Shown piece after piece: positions 38,701-47,660 of a DNA stretch of 64,000 bases. A model generated the notes under the pieces. It had not been told where the DNA came from. It was given only the letters and a program-made list of their open reading frames with translations, and ran no database searches. The position numbers were made by a program, and so were the translations under genes. The stretch comes from Azospirillum sp. 412522 (GTDB taxonomy: Bacteria > Pseudomonadota > Alphaproteobacteria > Azospirillales > Azospirillaceae). Positions within the stretch are counted from its first letter, which is position 1. The number at the start of each line of letters is the position of its first letter. Location: contig NZ_RWIJ01000003.1 in NCBI RefSeq assembly GCF_019805165.1, forward strand, positions 362,428 through 426,427, given 5' to 3'.

Positions 38701-41700
38701 GTGACGGCGGTTCGCTTATTTCTGGTCGGTCTGACGATCCTTGCCGGCCTGCTGGCCGGTCCGCAGCCCGCACGGGCCTTCTCGCTGTTCCCTGGCGATA
38801 CGGCTCGCGAATGGCTGGTCGAGAAGATCGAGGGTGCCGTCGAATCGCCGGACATGCACCTGAAGTTGGGCGCCATCGAAGGCAGCATCCCCACCGACTT
38901 CACCATCGCCACCGTCACGCTGGCCGACAGCCAGGGCGTCTGGCTGACCATCGACCGGCTGCATGTGGTGATGTCGCCGTCCGCCCTGTTCATGCGCAGC
39001 GCCAGGATCGATGCGCTGGAGGCGGGTTCGGTCGCGGTGACCCGTGCGCCGGTCAGCACCCGGCCGGCGACCCCGTCGGACCCGAATGCTCCGCTGCTGC
39101 CCAGCCTGCCGGTGGACATCGACCTGAAGAAGCTGCTGGTGGAGCGGCTGGACCTGGCGCCGGCACTGCTGGGCGAACAGGCGGTGCTGCGCATCGCCGG
39201 CGCCCTGGCGCTGGAGCATAGCGGCGGGGCGCTGAACGCCAACCTGTCGGTGGCACGCATCGACGACAAGCCCGGCAAGGCCGATCTGGTCGCCGCCTTC
39301 GATCCCGCCAAGAATACACTGAACCTGTCGGTCAATGCGTCGGAACCAGCGGGCGGCGTCATGGCCCGCGCGCTGTCGATGCCCGGCCTGCCGCCGGTCG
39401 AGCTGGCGCTGAAGGGCGACGGCACGTTGGACGACTGGACCGGCAAGCTGACCGCCATGGCCGGCGAGGCCGCAGCACCCACCGGTACCCTGAACGCCGA
39501 CGCCACCATCAAGAAGCTGCCGGAAGGGCATGCGCTGACGCTGGCGGCCGGCGGCAACTTCGCGCCGCTGATCGCCGGGCTGGTGGGGGATGCCGTCACG
39601 CCCCTGATCGGAAGCAGCCCGACGCTGAATGCCAGCGTGCTGCGGGCGCCGTCGGGGGCCATCAGCCTGCGCCCGCTGGCGCTGACCGTCGCCGCGGCGA
39701 GTGCGGCGGTGAACGGCGAGGTCGCCGGAGACTACAAGAGCCTGAACCTGCGCTGGACGGTACAGGCCGGTCCGGATTCCACCCTGCACCCGCTGGTGCC
39801 GTTGTCATGGCGCGAAGGCGTGGTGGAAGGTTCCGCCGAGGGAGCGCTGAACGCGCTGAACGTCGCGGTGAACGCCACCCTGAGCGACCTTGCCGCCGAC
39901 GATCCGGCGCTGGGCCGTTTGACCGGGCCGGAGACGACCCTGACTGCCCGTGTGCGGATCGACACCGGCAGCGGCGGGATCGGGCTGGAGACGCTCGCAT
40001 TGACTGCCGCCGCGGCGCGGGCCGAGGTGAAGGGAAGCGTCGGCGGTTGGGGCCAGACGGCGGATTTGACCGTGACCGCGGGCGCTGACGACCTCGCTCC
40101 GCTGTCCGGCCTTGCCGGCCGTCCGTTGGCGGGGTCTGTGGCGCTGGGCGGGCCGGTGAAGCGCGGTGCCGATGGCACGCTGACCGCCGATCTGACAGGC
40201 AGTCTCGACCGGCTGTCCACTGGCACTCCTGCCGATGCGGTGTTGGGCGACAAGGCGGCGCTGGCGCTGGCTGCCAGGATGGAGCCGGACGGCGCCATGC
40301 GGCTGACCAACCTGACGGTCGACGGCCGCAACGGCAAACTGACCGGCAACGCCGCGCTGGTCGACAGCAGGGTCGATGCCCGCACCAGCCTGACCGTGGC
40401 GAAGCTGGCACCGCTGGGTGGCACGCTCGGCACGCCGATGGAGGGGGCGGCGACGCTGGAGGCGACCGCCCGCGGTCCGCTCGACGCCATCGAGGCGCAG
40501 GCGACGCTGAGCGCCCGCGACCTCGTGGTTCAGGGCCGCCGGCTGGGCGCCACCGAGGTGAAGGCGACGGCCGCCGGCCTGCCAGCCACGCCGAACGGCA
40601 CGGTGTCGGCCCGCACCAATCTGGACAGGACGCCGCTGTCGGTGGACGGGCGCTATGCGCTGCGCGAACAGACGCTGCGGCTGGATGGGCTGACCATCGC
40701 CAACGGGACCAACCGTATCACCGGGCAGGCGCAGGTGGCGTTCGACACGTTGCTGGCCACCGGCCGGCTGGACGGCAAGCTGCCCAATCTGAACGGTTTT
40801 TCGGAGTTGGCCGGGATGCCGCTCGGCGGCGCGGCGAGTTTCACTCTGGCGCTGGACGGCAAGGGTGGCAAGCAGGCCGCCAACCTGACCGCCGAGGCCA
40901 GCGACCTGAGGGTGGAGGGCCAGGGGCAAAAGGAGGGCGGGCCGCTGCTGACCGCCCGGCGCCTGACCGCGAAGGCCGATGTCGCCGACGCCCTCGGCAC
41001 CCCCAGCGGCAAGGCTCGGGTGGAGATGACCGACGGCAAGGCCGCCGGCAACGATCTGCGCAGCGTCACTGCCTCCGTGGACGGGTCGCTGGCCAAGGCG
41101 TCCTTCCAGGCCAATGCCGCCGGAGCGGGGACGCAGCCTATAGCCCTCGATCTTGCCGGCGGGTTGGCAAGGGAAGGGGAGGTGATGCGCATCCGGCTCG
41201 ACCGGTTGCAGGCGCGCTATGCCGGGGAGGAACTGCGGACGACCGCGCCGGCGACCATCCTGCTGGCCGAACGCCGCTACGAGGTGAAGGAGTTGCGGCT
41301 GGCGTCGGGCAATGCCCGGCTGGCGGCCGACCTTGGCCTGAACGGCGACCGGCTGAGTGGGGAACTGAGCGTCGACCGCCTGCCTCTGGCGCTGGCGAAG
41401 CTGGCCAGCCCGACCCTGCTGCTGGACGGCGTCGCCAACGCGCGGGCGTCGCTGGGCGGCACGTTGCGCAACCCGCGCGCCGACGCCACCCTGCGGATCA
41501 GCGGGCTGAAGGCGCAGCAGACCACCCAGGCCGGGCTGCCGGGCATCGACGCGTCGCTGGATGCCCAATGGCGCGACCGCCGCCTGTCGTTGAACAGCCA
41601 GATTTCCATGCCGAAGAATGCCGGCACGCTGACCGCCAACGCCGCCCTTCCCCTGGTGATGGATCCCGACAGCTATGCCGTCAGCGTTCCACCCAAGGGA

Positions 41701-43041
41701 GCATTGGAGGCGGCGGTCAACGGCACGGTGGATCTGTCGTTGGCGAACGACCTGCTCGCCGCGTCCGGCGACCGGGCGCGCGGATCGCTGCGGCTGGACG
41801 TGCGAGCCGGCGGGACGGTGGACAAGCCATCGCTCGGCGGGTCGGTGGTGCTGGCGAACGGGCGCTATGAGAACCGCGCGTCGGGTGCAGTCATCACCAA
41901 CATCGAGGCACGGCTGATCGGTGACGGCGACGTCTTCACCATCCAGAGCTTCCGCGGCCGCACCCGCAACGGCGGCGCCATCAGCGCCAGCGGTGTCATT
42001 CGTCCGGCCGCCCCCGCCGACCGCCAATTGGACATCGCTCTGCAAGCCGACAACGCCCGGCTGGTCGAGATCGATCTGGTGACGGCGGAGATCGGGGCCA
42101 ACCTGACCCTGACCGGCGGTTTCGCCAACGCCCGGCTGGCCGGTCCGATCGATATCCGCCGTGCCGAACTCCAGGTTCCAGACCGTATGCCCGCCAATGT
42201 CGTGGACCTGAAGGTCACGGAGGTCGGCAAAGGCAAGCGAGCCCGTGGGACGACGCAGGTGTCCACCGCCACCGGCACCCGTCGCGTGCCCCAGCCGTCG
42301 GAGGCTCCGCCAGTTGCGACACCGTTCGTGCTGGCGCTGGACATGACGGTGAACGCCCCAAACCAGATTTTCGTGCGCGGCCGTGGGCTGGATGCGGAGC
42401 TTGCCGGCAACCTGCGTGTCAAGGGCACCGCCGCGGCACCGGAGGTGACCGGCCGCTTCAACATCCTGAAAGGCAGCCTGAACCTGCTGGCCAAGAATTT
42501 CGAGTTCAAGCGCGGAATCTTCGACTTCGACGGCACCCAGCCGATCGACCCAAGGCTCGATCTGCTGGCGGAAGCGACGGCCAACGGCATCACCGCCGAC
42601 GTCGTGGTCAGCGGCACCGCCCGCCAGCCGAAGATCGAACTGACCTCTCCCCAGGGGCTGCCGCAGGACGAGGTGCTGGCCGGCGTGCTGTTCGGCAAGT
42701 CGGTGGGCGACCTGAGCGCGGCGGAAGCGGTCCAACTTGCCCAGTCCGCGGCGTCGCTGGCGGGTGTGGGCGGTGGCGGTGGCGGGATTCTGGACAAGGT
42801 GCGCCGCGGCCTGGGCGTCGACCGGCTGGACTTCACCCAGGGGGAAAACGGCAAGGGCGGCGCCGTGCAGGCCGGCCGCTATGTCAGCGATCGCGTCTAT
42901 GTCGGCGTTGAGCAGGGCATCGGCGCCAACCAGAGCCGGGCGAAGGTCGAGGTCGACATCACCAAGAACCTGAAGGGCACCGCCTCGGTCGGCGCCAATT
43001 CGGAGACGAAGTTCGGGGTGGTGTATGAGAAGGATTATTGA
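38701..43041 (+). CDS. tamB: Translocation and assembly module TamB
   Basis: 1446 residues from a GTG at 38701, which has an AAAGGG site; a GTG at 38677 is also open. An N-terminal membrane anchor (LFLVGLTILAGLLAG) is followed by a very long repetitive beta-rich region (AsmA/TamB beta-taco) and the C-terminal TamB domain (FNILKGSLNLLAKNFEFKRG, then GLPQDEVLAGVLFGKSVGDLS, ending in GVVYEKDY). It spans the periplasm and is thought to carry phospholipids to the outer membrane. It is 83 bp after tamA. Confidence 0.93.
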   Translation: MTAVRLFLVGLTILAGLLAGPQPARAFSLFPGDTAREWLVEKIEGAVESPDMHLKLGAIEGSIPTDFTIATVTLADSQGVWLTIDRLHVVMSPSALFMRSARIDALEAGSVAVTRAPVSTRPATPSDPNAPLLPSLPVDIDLKKLLVERLDLAPALLGEQAVLRIAGALALEHSGGALNANLSVARIDDKPGKADLVAAFDPAKNTLNLSVNASEPAGGVMARALSMPGLPPVELALKGDGTLDDWTGKLTAMAGEAAAPTGTLNADATIKKLPEGHALTLAAGGNFAPLIAGLVGDAVTPLIGSSPTLNASVLRAPSGAISLRPLALTVAAASAAVNGEVAGDYKSLNLRWTVQAGPDSTLHPLVPLSWREGVVEGSAEGALNALNVAVNATLSDLAADDPALGRLTGPETTLTARVRIDTGSGGIGLETLALTAAAARAEVKGSVGGWGQTADLTVTAGADDLAPLSGLAGRPLAGSVALGGPVKRGADGTLTADLTGSLDRLSTGTPADAVLGDKAALALAARMEPDGAMRLTNLTVDGRNGKLTGNAALVDSRVDARTSLTVAKLAPLGGTLGTPMEGAATLEATARGPLDAIEAQATLSARDLVVQGRRLGATEVKATAAGLPATPNGTVSARTNLDRTPLSVDGRYALREQTLRLDGLTIANGTNRITGQAQVAFDTLLATGRLDGKLPNLNGFSELAGMPLGGAASFTLALDGKGGKQAANLTAEASDLRVEGQGQKEGGPLLTARRLTAKADVADALGTPSGKARVEMTDGKAAGNDLRSVTASVDGSLAKASFQANAAGAGTQPIALDLAGGLAREGEVMRIRLDRLQARYAGEELRTTAPATILLAERRYEVKELRLASGNARLAADLGLNGDRLSGELSVDRLPLALAKLASPTLLLDGVANARASLGGTLRNPRADATLRISGLKAQQTTQAGLPGIDASLDAQWRDRRLSLNSQISMPKNAGTLTANAALPLVMDPDSYAVSVPPKGALEAAVNGTVDLSLANDLLAASGDRARGSLRLDVRAGGTVDKPSLGGSVVLANGRYENRASGAVITNIEARLIGDGDVFTIQSFRGRTRNGGAISASGVIRPAAPADRQLDIALQADNARLVEIDLVTAEIGANLTLTGGFANARLAGPIDIRRAELQVPDRMPANVVDLKVTEVGKGKRARGTTQVSTATGTRRVPQPSEAPPVATPFVLALDMTVNAPNQIFVRGRGLDAELAGNLRVKGTAAAPEVTGRFNILKGSLNLLAKNFEFKRGIFDFDGTQPIDPRLDLLAEATANGITADVVVSGTARQPKIELTSPQGLPQDEVLAGVLFGKSVGDLSAAEAVQLAQSAASLAGVGGGGGGILDKVRRGLGVDRLDFTQGENGKGGAVQAGRYVSDRVYVGVEQGIGANQSRAKVEVDITKNLKGTASVGANSETKFGVVYEKDY

Positions 43042-43077
43042 GGGGCGAGGTTGAGGTGAGGGCTGGCAGATCAGCCC

Positions 43078-43923
43078 CTACCAACCCACGACGATCCGCG
43101 CATGCGACGGCACCGGCACGATGCCGCCGACCGCTTGGGCGTCGAACCGTCGGTCGATGTCCGCCTCGAGCGTCACGCGTTGCTCCGCGCTCAATCCTGC
43201 CAACCGATGGCCGAAGCTCATCTCCAGGGCAGCACGCCAGAAGGGCTGCCCGGCGGGGGCCTTGCGGACCGGAGTCAAGTCGGTCTCCGACGTTGCCGCA
43301 AAGCCGGCGGCGCGCATCAGATCCGACAGCAAGCCCGGTGCTGAGAAGCGGAACAGCGGGTCGAGGCTGCCATCCTCGCCCAGATGACCGGCAACCGCGT
43401 CGCCGATCTCCGCGAACAGCCCGTTACCGGCGCGCGGCCCCCAGACCATGAAGGCGGCTCTGCCGCCGGGGCGCAGGACGCGCCGCACTTCGCGCAGGGC
43501 GGACTCCGCCGCCGGCACGAACATGATACCGAAGCGGCAGGTCACCCCGTCGAATGCGGCGTCGGCGAAGGGCAGGGCGGTCATGTCGGCAGCGGTGAAG
43601 GCAGGCGCCGGCCCTTCCACGCCGTGGGCACGGCGGACCGCGCCGGCCATCATGCCGGGGACGAGGTCGCTGCCCACCACCAGCCCGTCCGGCCCGGCAC
43701 GGCGCGCGGCGCTCAGCGCCGGCTCTCCCGCACCGGAAGCGAGGTCGAGCAGCCGGTGGCCCTCCGCCAATCCCGCGGCGTCGAGAAGCGGACGGTTCAG
43801 CTTGTCGGCCAGATCGGCCATCGGGTCGGCCCAGCGGTCCCAGGCGTCCGCGCTGGCGGCCCAGCGCTTGCGCTCGCGGGCGGCATCGGGGTGGAAGGCA
43901 TCAGGCAAAGCGGTCACGGTCAA
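43078..43923 (-). CDS. Class I SAM-dependent methyltransferase
   Basis: 281 residues. The SAM-binding motif I is LLDLASGAGEPALSAARR, followed by VVGSDLVPGMM and the post-I acidic segment AADMTALPFADAAFDGV. This is the UbiE/type-11 methyltransferase class. The substrate cannot be read from the sequence. Its ATG overlaps the stop of the upstream coiled-coil gene by four bases, so the two are co-translated. Confidence 0.85.
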   Translation of the reverse strand: MTVTALPDAFHPDAARERKRWAASADAWDRWADPMADLADKLNRPLLDAAGLAEGHRLLDLASGAGEPALSAARRAGPDGLVVGSDLVPGMMAGAVRRAHGVEGPAPAFTAADMTALPFADAAFDGVTCRFGIMFVPAAESALREVRRVLRPGGRAAFMVWGPRAGNGLFAEIGDAVAGHLGEDGSLDPLFRFSAPGLLSDLMRAAGFAATSETDLTPVRKAPAGQPFWRAALEMSFGHRLAGLSAEQRVTLEADIDRRFDAQAVGGIVPVPSHARIVVGW

Positions 43924-44252
43924 TGGAGAAGCCTCGCCGTGCCGGCCACGCGCTGGACCGCGTCGGCATCGCTCAACCGTTCGCCCAGTGCCGAGAGTTC
44001 ATCCGACAGCTTGCGGTTGGCATCGGTCAGTTGCTGGATGCGGGTCTGCGCCGCCTGCTGCTGCTGGGACAGGGTCGCCACCGTCTCCGTCAGTTTGCGG
44101 ATCTGCTGGGACTGGCGCGCCGCTGCTTCATTCTGGCTGCGTCGGATCGACCCGACGGCCACCAGCACGACAAGGCTGATGGTCACGCCGGCCGCGATGG
44201 CGACGATGCTGATCCCGGTGAACCAGTCCATGGGTGGAAAGCTTCCACCCAT
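43920..44252 (-). CDS. Hypothetical protein with membrane helix and coiled coil
   Basis: 110 residues. One N-terminal membrane helix (WFTGISIVAIAAGVTISLVV) is followed by a long Gln/Ala-rich coiled coil (residues 45-100, for example QQIRKLTETVATLSQQQQAA). The family is not recognised. The start at 44252 has AGGTGA before it; a second ATG at 44231 lies in the other arm of a perfect palindrome. Its stop overlaps the methyltransferase start. Confidence 0.65.
   Translation of the reverse strand: MGGSFPPMDWFTGISIVAIAAGVTISLVVLVAVGSIRRSQNEAAARQSQQIRKLTETVATLSQQQQAAQTRIQQLTDANRKLSDELSALGERLSDADAVQRVAGTARLLH
44230..44252 (-). repeat. Perfect 10-bp palindrome over the start codon of the coiled-coil gene
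   Basis: ATGGGTGGAA and TTCCACCCAT are perfect complements with a 3-nt loop. In the mRNA one arm contains the first ATG (44252) and the other arm contains a second in-frame ATG (44231). Folding would hide the start. Confidence 0.8.
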
Positions 44253-44394
44253 TTCACCTATTGGTCAAGCAGCCTGACAATCCGTGACCGCTCCCGTAAC
44301 CAGGCCGGCAGAAACGCGATGGACCCGCCGCCGTGGCTGGCGCCGGGTCCGCAATCTCGAAACAGCCCTGTTGGGATGTGGTAGGAGCCGGCGA

Positions 44395-44730
44395 TCAGCC
44401 GACGGAACCGCTGACTGGACGTTCCGCCTTCATGCGCAGTTCCTTCAGGTGGTCGCCGAACGCACGCAGGACCGGCATGATGCGCTGGGTCTGATCGGCG
44501 GTGACGTGGGCATCCGTCTTCAACACGATGGTCGGCGCCTCTGCCATCAGGCGCTTGGCGCGCATCGGGCCGACCTTGTCGTCGAGGAACATGGCCATGC
44601 CCATCAGGATGCCCAGCGTGACGTCGTCCGGAGCCTTGGGCAGGGCCAGGACATCGTGAAGCTCGTTCAGCAGCGTGTAGGCGACGATGGAGGTGCGTTC
44701 GATGGTGTCGACGTCGGCGGCCATGGGCAT
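44395..44730 (-). CDS. Hypothetical cytoplasmic protein
   Basis: 111 residues, no signal peptide, predicted all-helical (TSIVAYTLLNELHDVLALPK and LGILMGMAMFLDDKVGPMRAK). No family is recognised. The ATG has a GAGGA site. A TATAAA element and paired TAACCAAA repeats lie upstream, so it probably has its own promoter. Genes downstream on the same strand are 143 bp away. Confidence 0.6.
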   Translation of the reverse strand: MPMAADVDTIERTSIVAYTLLNELHDVLALPKAPDDVTLGILMGMAMFLDDKVGPMRAKRLMAEAPTIVLKTDAHVTADQTQRIMPVLRAFGDHLKELRMKAERPVSGSVG

Positions 44731-44801
44731 CGGGCAGGTCCTCGGGAAACGTTCGGATGAAACGTTGCGGGTGAGACGCTGGCGGGTGACGCGGGGAGGC
44801 G

Positions 44802-44819
44802 CCCCGAAGGGCGCCAGCG
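44802..44819 (-). other. UUCG-tetraloop hairpin downstream of the lytic transglycosylase gene
   Basis: On the minus strand GGCGCCC-TTCG-GGGCGCC forms a 7-bp stem with the very stable cUUCGg loop, about 115 bp past the lytic transglycosylase stop. No T-tract follows. It may protect the 3' end of that mRNA. Coordinates are good to a base or two. Confidence 0.6.
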
Positions 44820-44860
44820 CTTGCGAAATCCGTCGTTCCCTGAGGGTAATCGTCAGTTTA

Positions 44861-44880
44861 TAACCAAAGTGTTAACCAAA
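44861..44880. repeat. Two direct TAACCAAA repeats, 12 bp apart
   Basis: TAACCAAA at 44861-44868 and 44873-44880, overlapping a TATAAA element read on the minus strand. They may be a regulator site for the gene at 44395-44730. The second copy contains TTAACCA, which resembles a CtrA half-site. Confidence 0.4.
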
Positions 44881-44931
44881 CGCCGCCCGAGTCGCTCGAG
44901 TCGCATTTTTCCGAGTCGCAATCTCCCGTTC

Positions 44932-46197
44932 TCACCGCTTTCCGCTGCTGCGCGTCCTGGTCGAAAGCGACAGCTCGGCGACCTCCTCTCGCGCGGTGCT
45001 GACAAGCCCCGCCGATTGCACGACGTTCCGGTTGAAGGGATGATAGGTCGGCGCATAGATGCCGCGAATCTTGGTTACGTAATCCTGCGTCTCGCGGTAG
45101 GGCGGGATGCCCTTGTATTGCAGAACCGCTCCCTCGCCGGCGTTGTAGCCCGCCAGCGCATAGGCGACGTTGCCGTCGAAATATGCCAGCAGCCAGCGCA
45201 GGTACTTCATGCCGCCGCGCAGGTTCTGTTCCGCATTGAAGGGGTCGGAGACGCCGAAGCGCTCCGCCGTCTCCGGGATCAACTGCATCAGCCCCTGGGC
45301 GTTCTTGTTCGACACCACGTCGATGCGATAGCCGGATTCGACGGCGATGACCGACAGCACCAGATCGGGGTCGAGACCGTAGGTTGGCGCCATCTTCTGC
45401 ACCATGGCGCGGATTTCGGCCGGAGGCTTGCGGATGATGCCCCAGCGCAGGTTGGGCGGCTCGCAGCGATCCGGCGTCTTCACCATCCCGCTGGCGCTGC
45501 CGACCAGCCGTTCCGCCGGTTCGCTGCCGAGGGCAGCGGCCTTGCGCAGCCAGGCACGGCCCAGATCGGCGTCCTTGGACACGCCGCCCAATCCCGCCAT
45601 GTGCATGCGCCCGGCCATCAGTGCGGCGTCGGCATAGTCCTGGCGGGCGGCCCGGCAATAGAGGGACAGGGCCAGCCGCGGGTCGGCCTTCACGCCGTCG
45701 GCGCGTTCATAATGCTGGGCCAGTTCATATTGGGCGCGGGCGCTGCCCTTGCTGGCCAGGGCCTCCAGCGCGGCGACCGTCTTCTCGGCGATGCCGGCAA
45801 CGGCCGGTGTGCTCGCCATCAGGCCGGGCGCAAGCATGGCCGCCGCCAATGCCGCAATGCGCGCCGGGCGGGTCCACGCCTTGTGATTACGCTGTGAGGT
45901 TGCCGAGGCGCATTGCGCGGACGGCGTACCGCAAAGGTTCGTGTGGCCTTCCACCGGACCCCCCTGTATGATTTTCTTCGGGCTTTTGGAGACCATCAAA
46001 AGGTCGGAAGCAGAACTCTCAGGGAGGACGCCGCTGTATCCGTCTGGCCGGATGTCGGACGCGGCGGTATAAGCCGAAACGGAAGGCTGGCTGCCGGTCA
46101 ATACATCGCCGTAAGTGGTTGATGTGGCGCTGCCAATAAAAAATACATAGGCCGATCGACGGTCGTCGGTCGGTCTTTTTCTTTTCAGGTTGGTCAT
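44932..46197 (-). CDS. Lytic transglycosylase with Sel1-like repeats
   Basis: 421 residues from the ATG at 46197. The C-terminal SLT domain has the catalytic glutamate in LSVIAVESGYRIDVVSNKNA, then GLMQLIPETAERFGV and YALAGYNAGEGAV. Before it are Sel1-type repeats (residues 155-235: AQYELAQHYERADGVKADPR). It cleaves peptidoglycan strands. The ATG at 46197 has a strong GGAGG site, but the signal-peptide-like segment (AALAAAMLAPGLMASTPAVAG) lies about 110 residues in; a GTG at 45954 would put it at the N-terminus (340 residues). The intervening stretch has unusually low third-position GC, so it may be leader and not protein. Confidence 0.85.
   Translation of the reverse strand: MTNLKRKRPTDDRRSAYVFFIGSATSTTYGDVLTGSQPSVSAYTAASDIRPDGYSGVLPESSASDLLMVSKSPKKIIQGGPVEGHTNLCGTPSAQCASATSQRNHKAWTRPARIAALAAAMLAPGLMASTPAVAGIAEKTVAALEALASKGSARAQYELAQHYERADGVKADPRLALSLYCRAARQDYADAALMAGRMHMAGLGGVSKDADLGRAWLRKAAALGSEPAERLVGSASGMVKTPDRCEPPNLRWGIIRKPPAEIRAMVQKMAPTYGLDPDLVLSVIAVESGYRIDVVSNKNAQGLMQLIPETAERFGVSDPFNAEQNLRGGMKYLRWLLAYFDGNVAYALAGYNAGEGAVLQYKGIPPYRETQDYVTKIRGIYAPTYHPFNRNVVQSAGLVSTAREEVAELSLSTRTRSSGKR
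46152..46185 (+). terminator. Terminator-like hairpin antisense to the transglycosylase leader
   Basis: CCGATCGAC and GTCGGTCGG pair (eight of nine) around GGTC and are followed by TCTTTTTCTTTTC on the plus strand. No plus-strand gene lies upstream, so it would end an antisense or small RNA. On the minus strand an AT-rich T-tract also follows the stem. Confidence 0.55.
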
Positions 46198-46673
46198 GCG
46201 TCCTCCAATCGAGTTGGAGAAATAACGAACGACCAAGTTTTAAGCCAATGCCCGAACGGTGATTGGAGTGGGATAGCAGGGGTACTCTAGGGGTTAATCG
46301 GCCCTATTGTATGACCCATTAGCCTTTTTCCCAACTGGCAGCTCCTTTGTACGCTCATTACGTACGGATCGGGCCAGATAATCGGCTGCAAAATCGACGG
46401 CCCCGGACGATGGAGACCATCCGCGTTCGGGGCCTTCGCGCCGGAGGCCCCGGCAACGCCATCCGCAGCAAAGATGCGGCCGGCGCCGCCGTGGCGAACG
46501 GCATTTATGGAGGCATCGTTTCACCGATGGCGAACCACGTCGCAACCACCTTGAGCCACCGACTGCGCGGCCCGGCTCCGGCCGATCCGGTACAGTTCGG
46601 CGCCGGGGCCGTTGGCCGGACCCGTTCGGACGGCCTGCCGACGTACCATGACCAGGAAACCGCCGATGCCGGG
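46198..46673. other. Divergent region between the transglycosylase and the sigma factor
   Basis: The minus-strand promoter for the transglycosylase may be TTGGCT-N17-TTATTT just upstream of 46200. The plus-strand frame stays open from 46347 into the sigma factor gene, but those residues look non-conserved. No clear plus-strand promoter was found. Confidence 0.4.
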
Positions 46674-47318
46674 ATGGAGACCCATTTGACTGTCCATGCG
46701 GAGGCGAAAAGGGCCGAAGCCGATATCGGGACCGAAGAAGCCCATGCTGACGAAGATGCCGTCGTCGAGGCCGGTGGAGAGGAGGAGTTTCGTCCCGATC
46801 CCAACGCTCCGCCCGATCCCGCGGTGATCCGTCAGATCGAGGAGGAGATCCCGCGCCTGCGCCGCTTCGCCCGTGCCATGGTGCGCGATGCCACGCTGGC
46901 CGACGATCTGGTGCAGGAATGCCTTGAGCGTGCGCTGTCACGGCTGCATCTGTGGCGCCCCGGCACCAACCTCCGCGCGTGGCTGTTCACCATTCTGCGC
47001 AACCTGCACATCAACGGCGTGCGCCGCCGCCAGCCGGTGGTCGACATCGACGCCGAGGCCCAGGCCGCCATCGGGGCTGCCCCCGGATCGCAGTTCGTGC
47101 GAATGGAACTGCGTGATCTGCGCCGGGCGCTGGCCCTGTTGCCGAACGAGCAGCGGGAAGTCGTTCTGTTGATCGGGCTGGAGGGCATCTCCTACAACGA
47201 GGCGGCTGACATACTGGGCATTTCCATCGGCACCGTCAAATCGCGCCTGTCGCGTGGCCGCCGCGCCCTGCGGCTGCTGATGGAGGGCCAGAACCCGGCG
47301 GACGACACCGACTCGTGA
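46674..47318 (+). CDS. ECF-family RNA polymerase sigma factor
   Basis: 214 residues from the ATG at 46674. Region 2 is clear (IPRLRRFARAMVRDATLADDLVQECLERAL, then LRAWLFTILRNLHINGVRRR), and region 4 follows (LPNEQREVVLLIGLEGISYNEAADILGISIGTVKSRLSRGR). An acidic N-terminal tail of about 45 residues precedes region 2. Longer in-frame starts exist (46347, 46527). It resembles the EcfG-like groups in overall form but lacks adjacent phyR or nepR genes, and no anti-sigma gene is next to it, so its signal is unknown. A strong terminator follows. Confidence 0.88.
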   Translation: METHLTVHAEAKRAEADIGTEEAHADEDAVVEAGGEEEFRPDPNAPPDPAVIRQIEEEIPRLRRFARAMVRDATLADDLVQECLERALSRLHLWRPGTNLRAWLFTILRNLHINGVRRRQPVVDIDAEAQAAIGAAPGSQFVRMELRDLRRALALLPNEQREVVLLIGLEGISYNEAADILGISIGTVKSRLSRGRRALRLLMEGQNPADDTDS

Positions 47319-47365
47319 TCGCGGCGGGCCCGAAGAGCCGGCTCGGAGAATCCAATTCATTTCGC

Positions 47366-47395
47366 GGGGCACCCGGTCGCCGGGTGCCCCGTTTT
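47366..47395 (+). terminator. Intrinsic terminator of the sigma factor gene
   Basis: A perfect 11-bp stem (GGGGCACCCGG / CCGGGTGCCCC) with loop TCG, followed by GTTTT, about 48 bp past the stop codon. Confidence 0.93.
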
Positions 47396-47574
47396 CATGT
47401 CCAACGAGCCGGGTTCGATGATCTGGCTGAGTGCCGGCCGAAGGCAAAAAGAATGGCGGCATCCAGTCAGGACGCCGCCGGAGGCGGGGGGCAATCGGAG
47501 CGCCGCCTGGGCTCGCCGGCCCTGACGTCACTCTGGAGGAGAGAATTCGCTGCCTCAGGAGACACGTGAATCAA

Positions 47575-47647
47575 CCGGGCGATCCGCCGATGGTTCCGTC
47601 CGGCAAGCCAATGTCCCGCCGGAGAGGAACCGTGGCGGATCGCCCGG
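47575..47647. repeat. 73-nt hairpin with a 26-bp interrupted stem
   Basis: Three nested perfect arms: CCGGGCGATCCGCC with GGCGGATCGCCCGG (14 bp), GGTTCC with GGAACC (6 bp), TCCGGC with GCCGGA (6 bp), small internal bulges (gat/gt, g/ga) and a 13-nt loop. It sits 14 bp past the DUF1328 stop on the minus strand. No T-tract follows on either strand. It could be a REP/MITE-like element, an mRNA 3' stabiliser or a structured RNA. Confidence 0.88.
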
Positions 47648-47660
47648 CTTGGAGGCCTGG

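Noticed and set aside
39805..42735. 976-codon minus-strand frame
   Set aside because: It lies wholly inside tamB on the other strand and is rich in Arg/Gln/Gly with no domain.
45990..46050. CTCTCAGG word like a glycine riboswitch
   Set aside because: The other conserved glycine-aptamer blocks are missing and no glycine gene follows on that strand.
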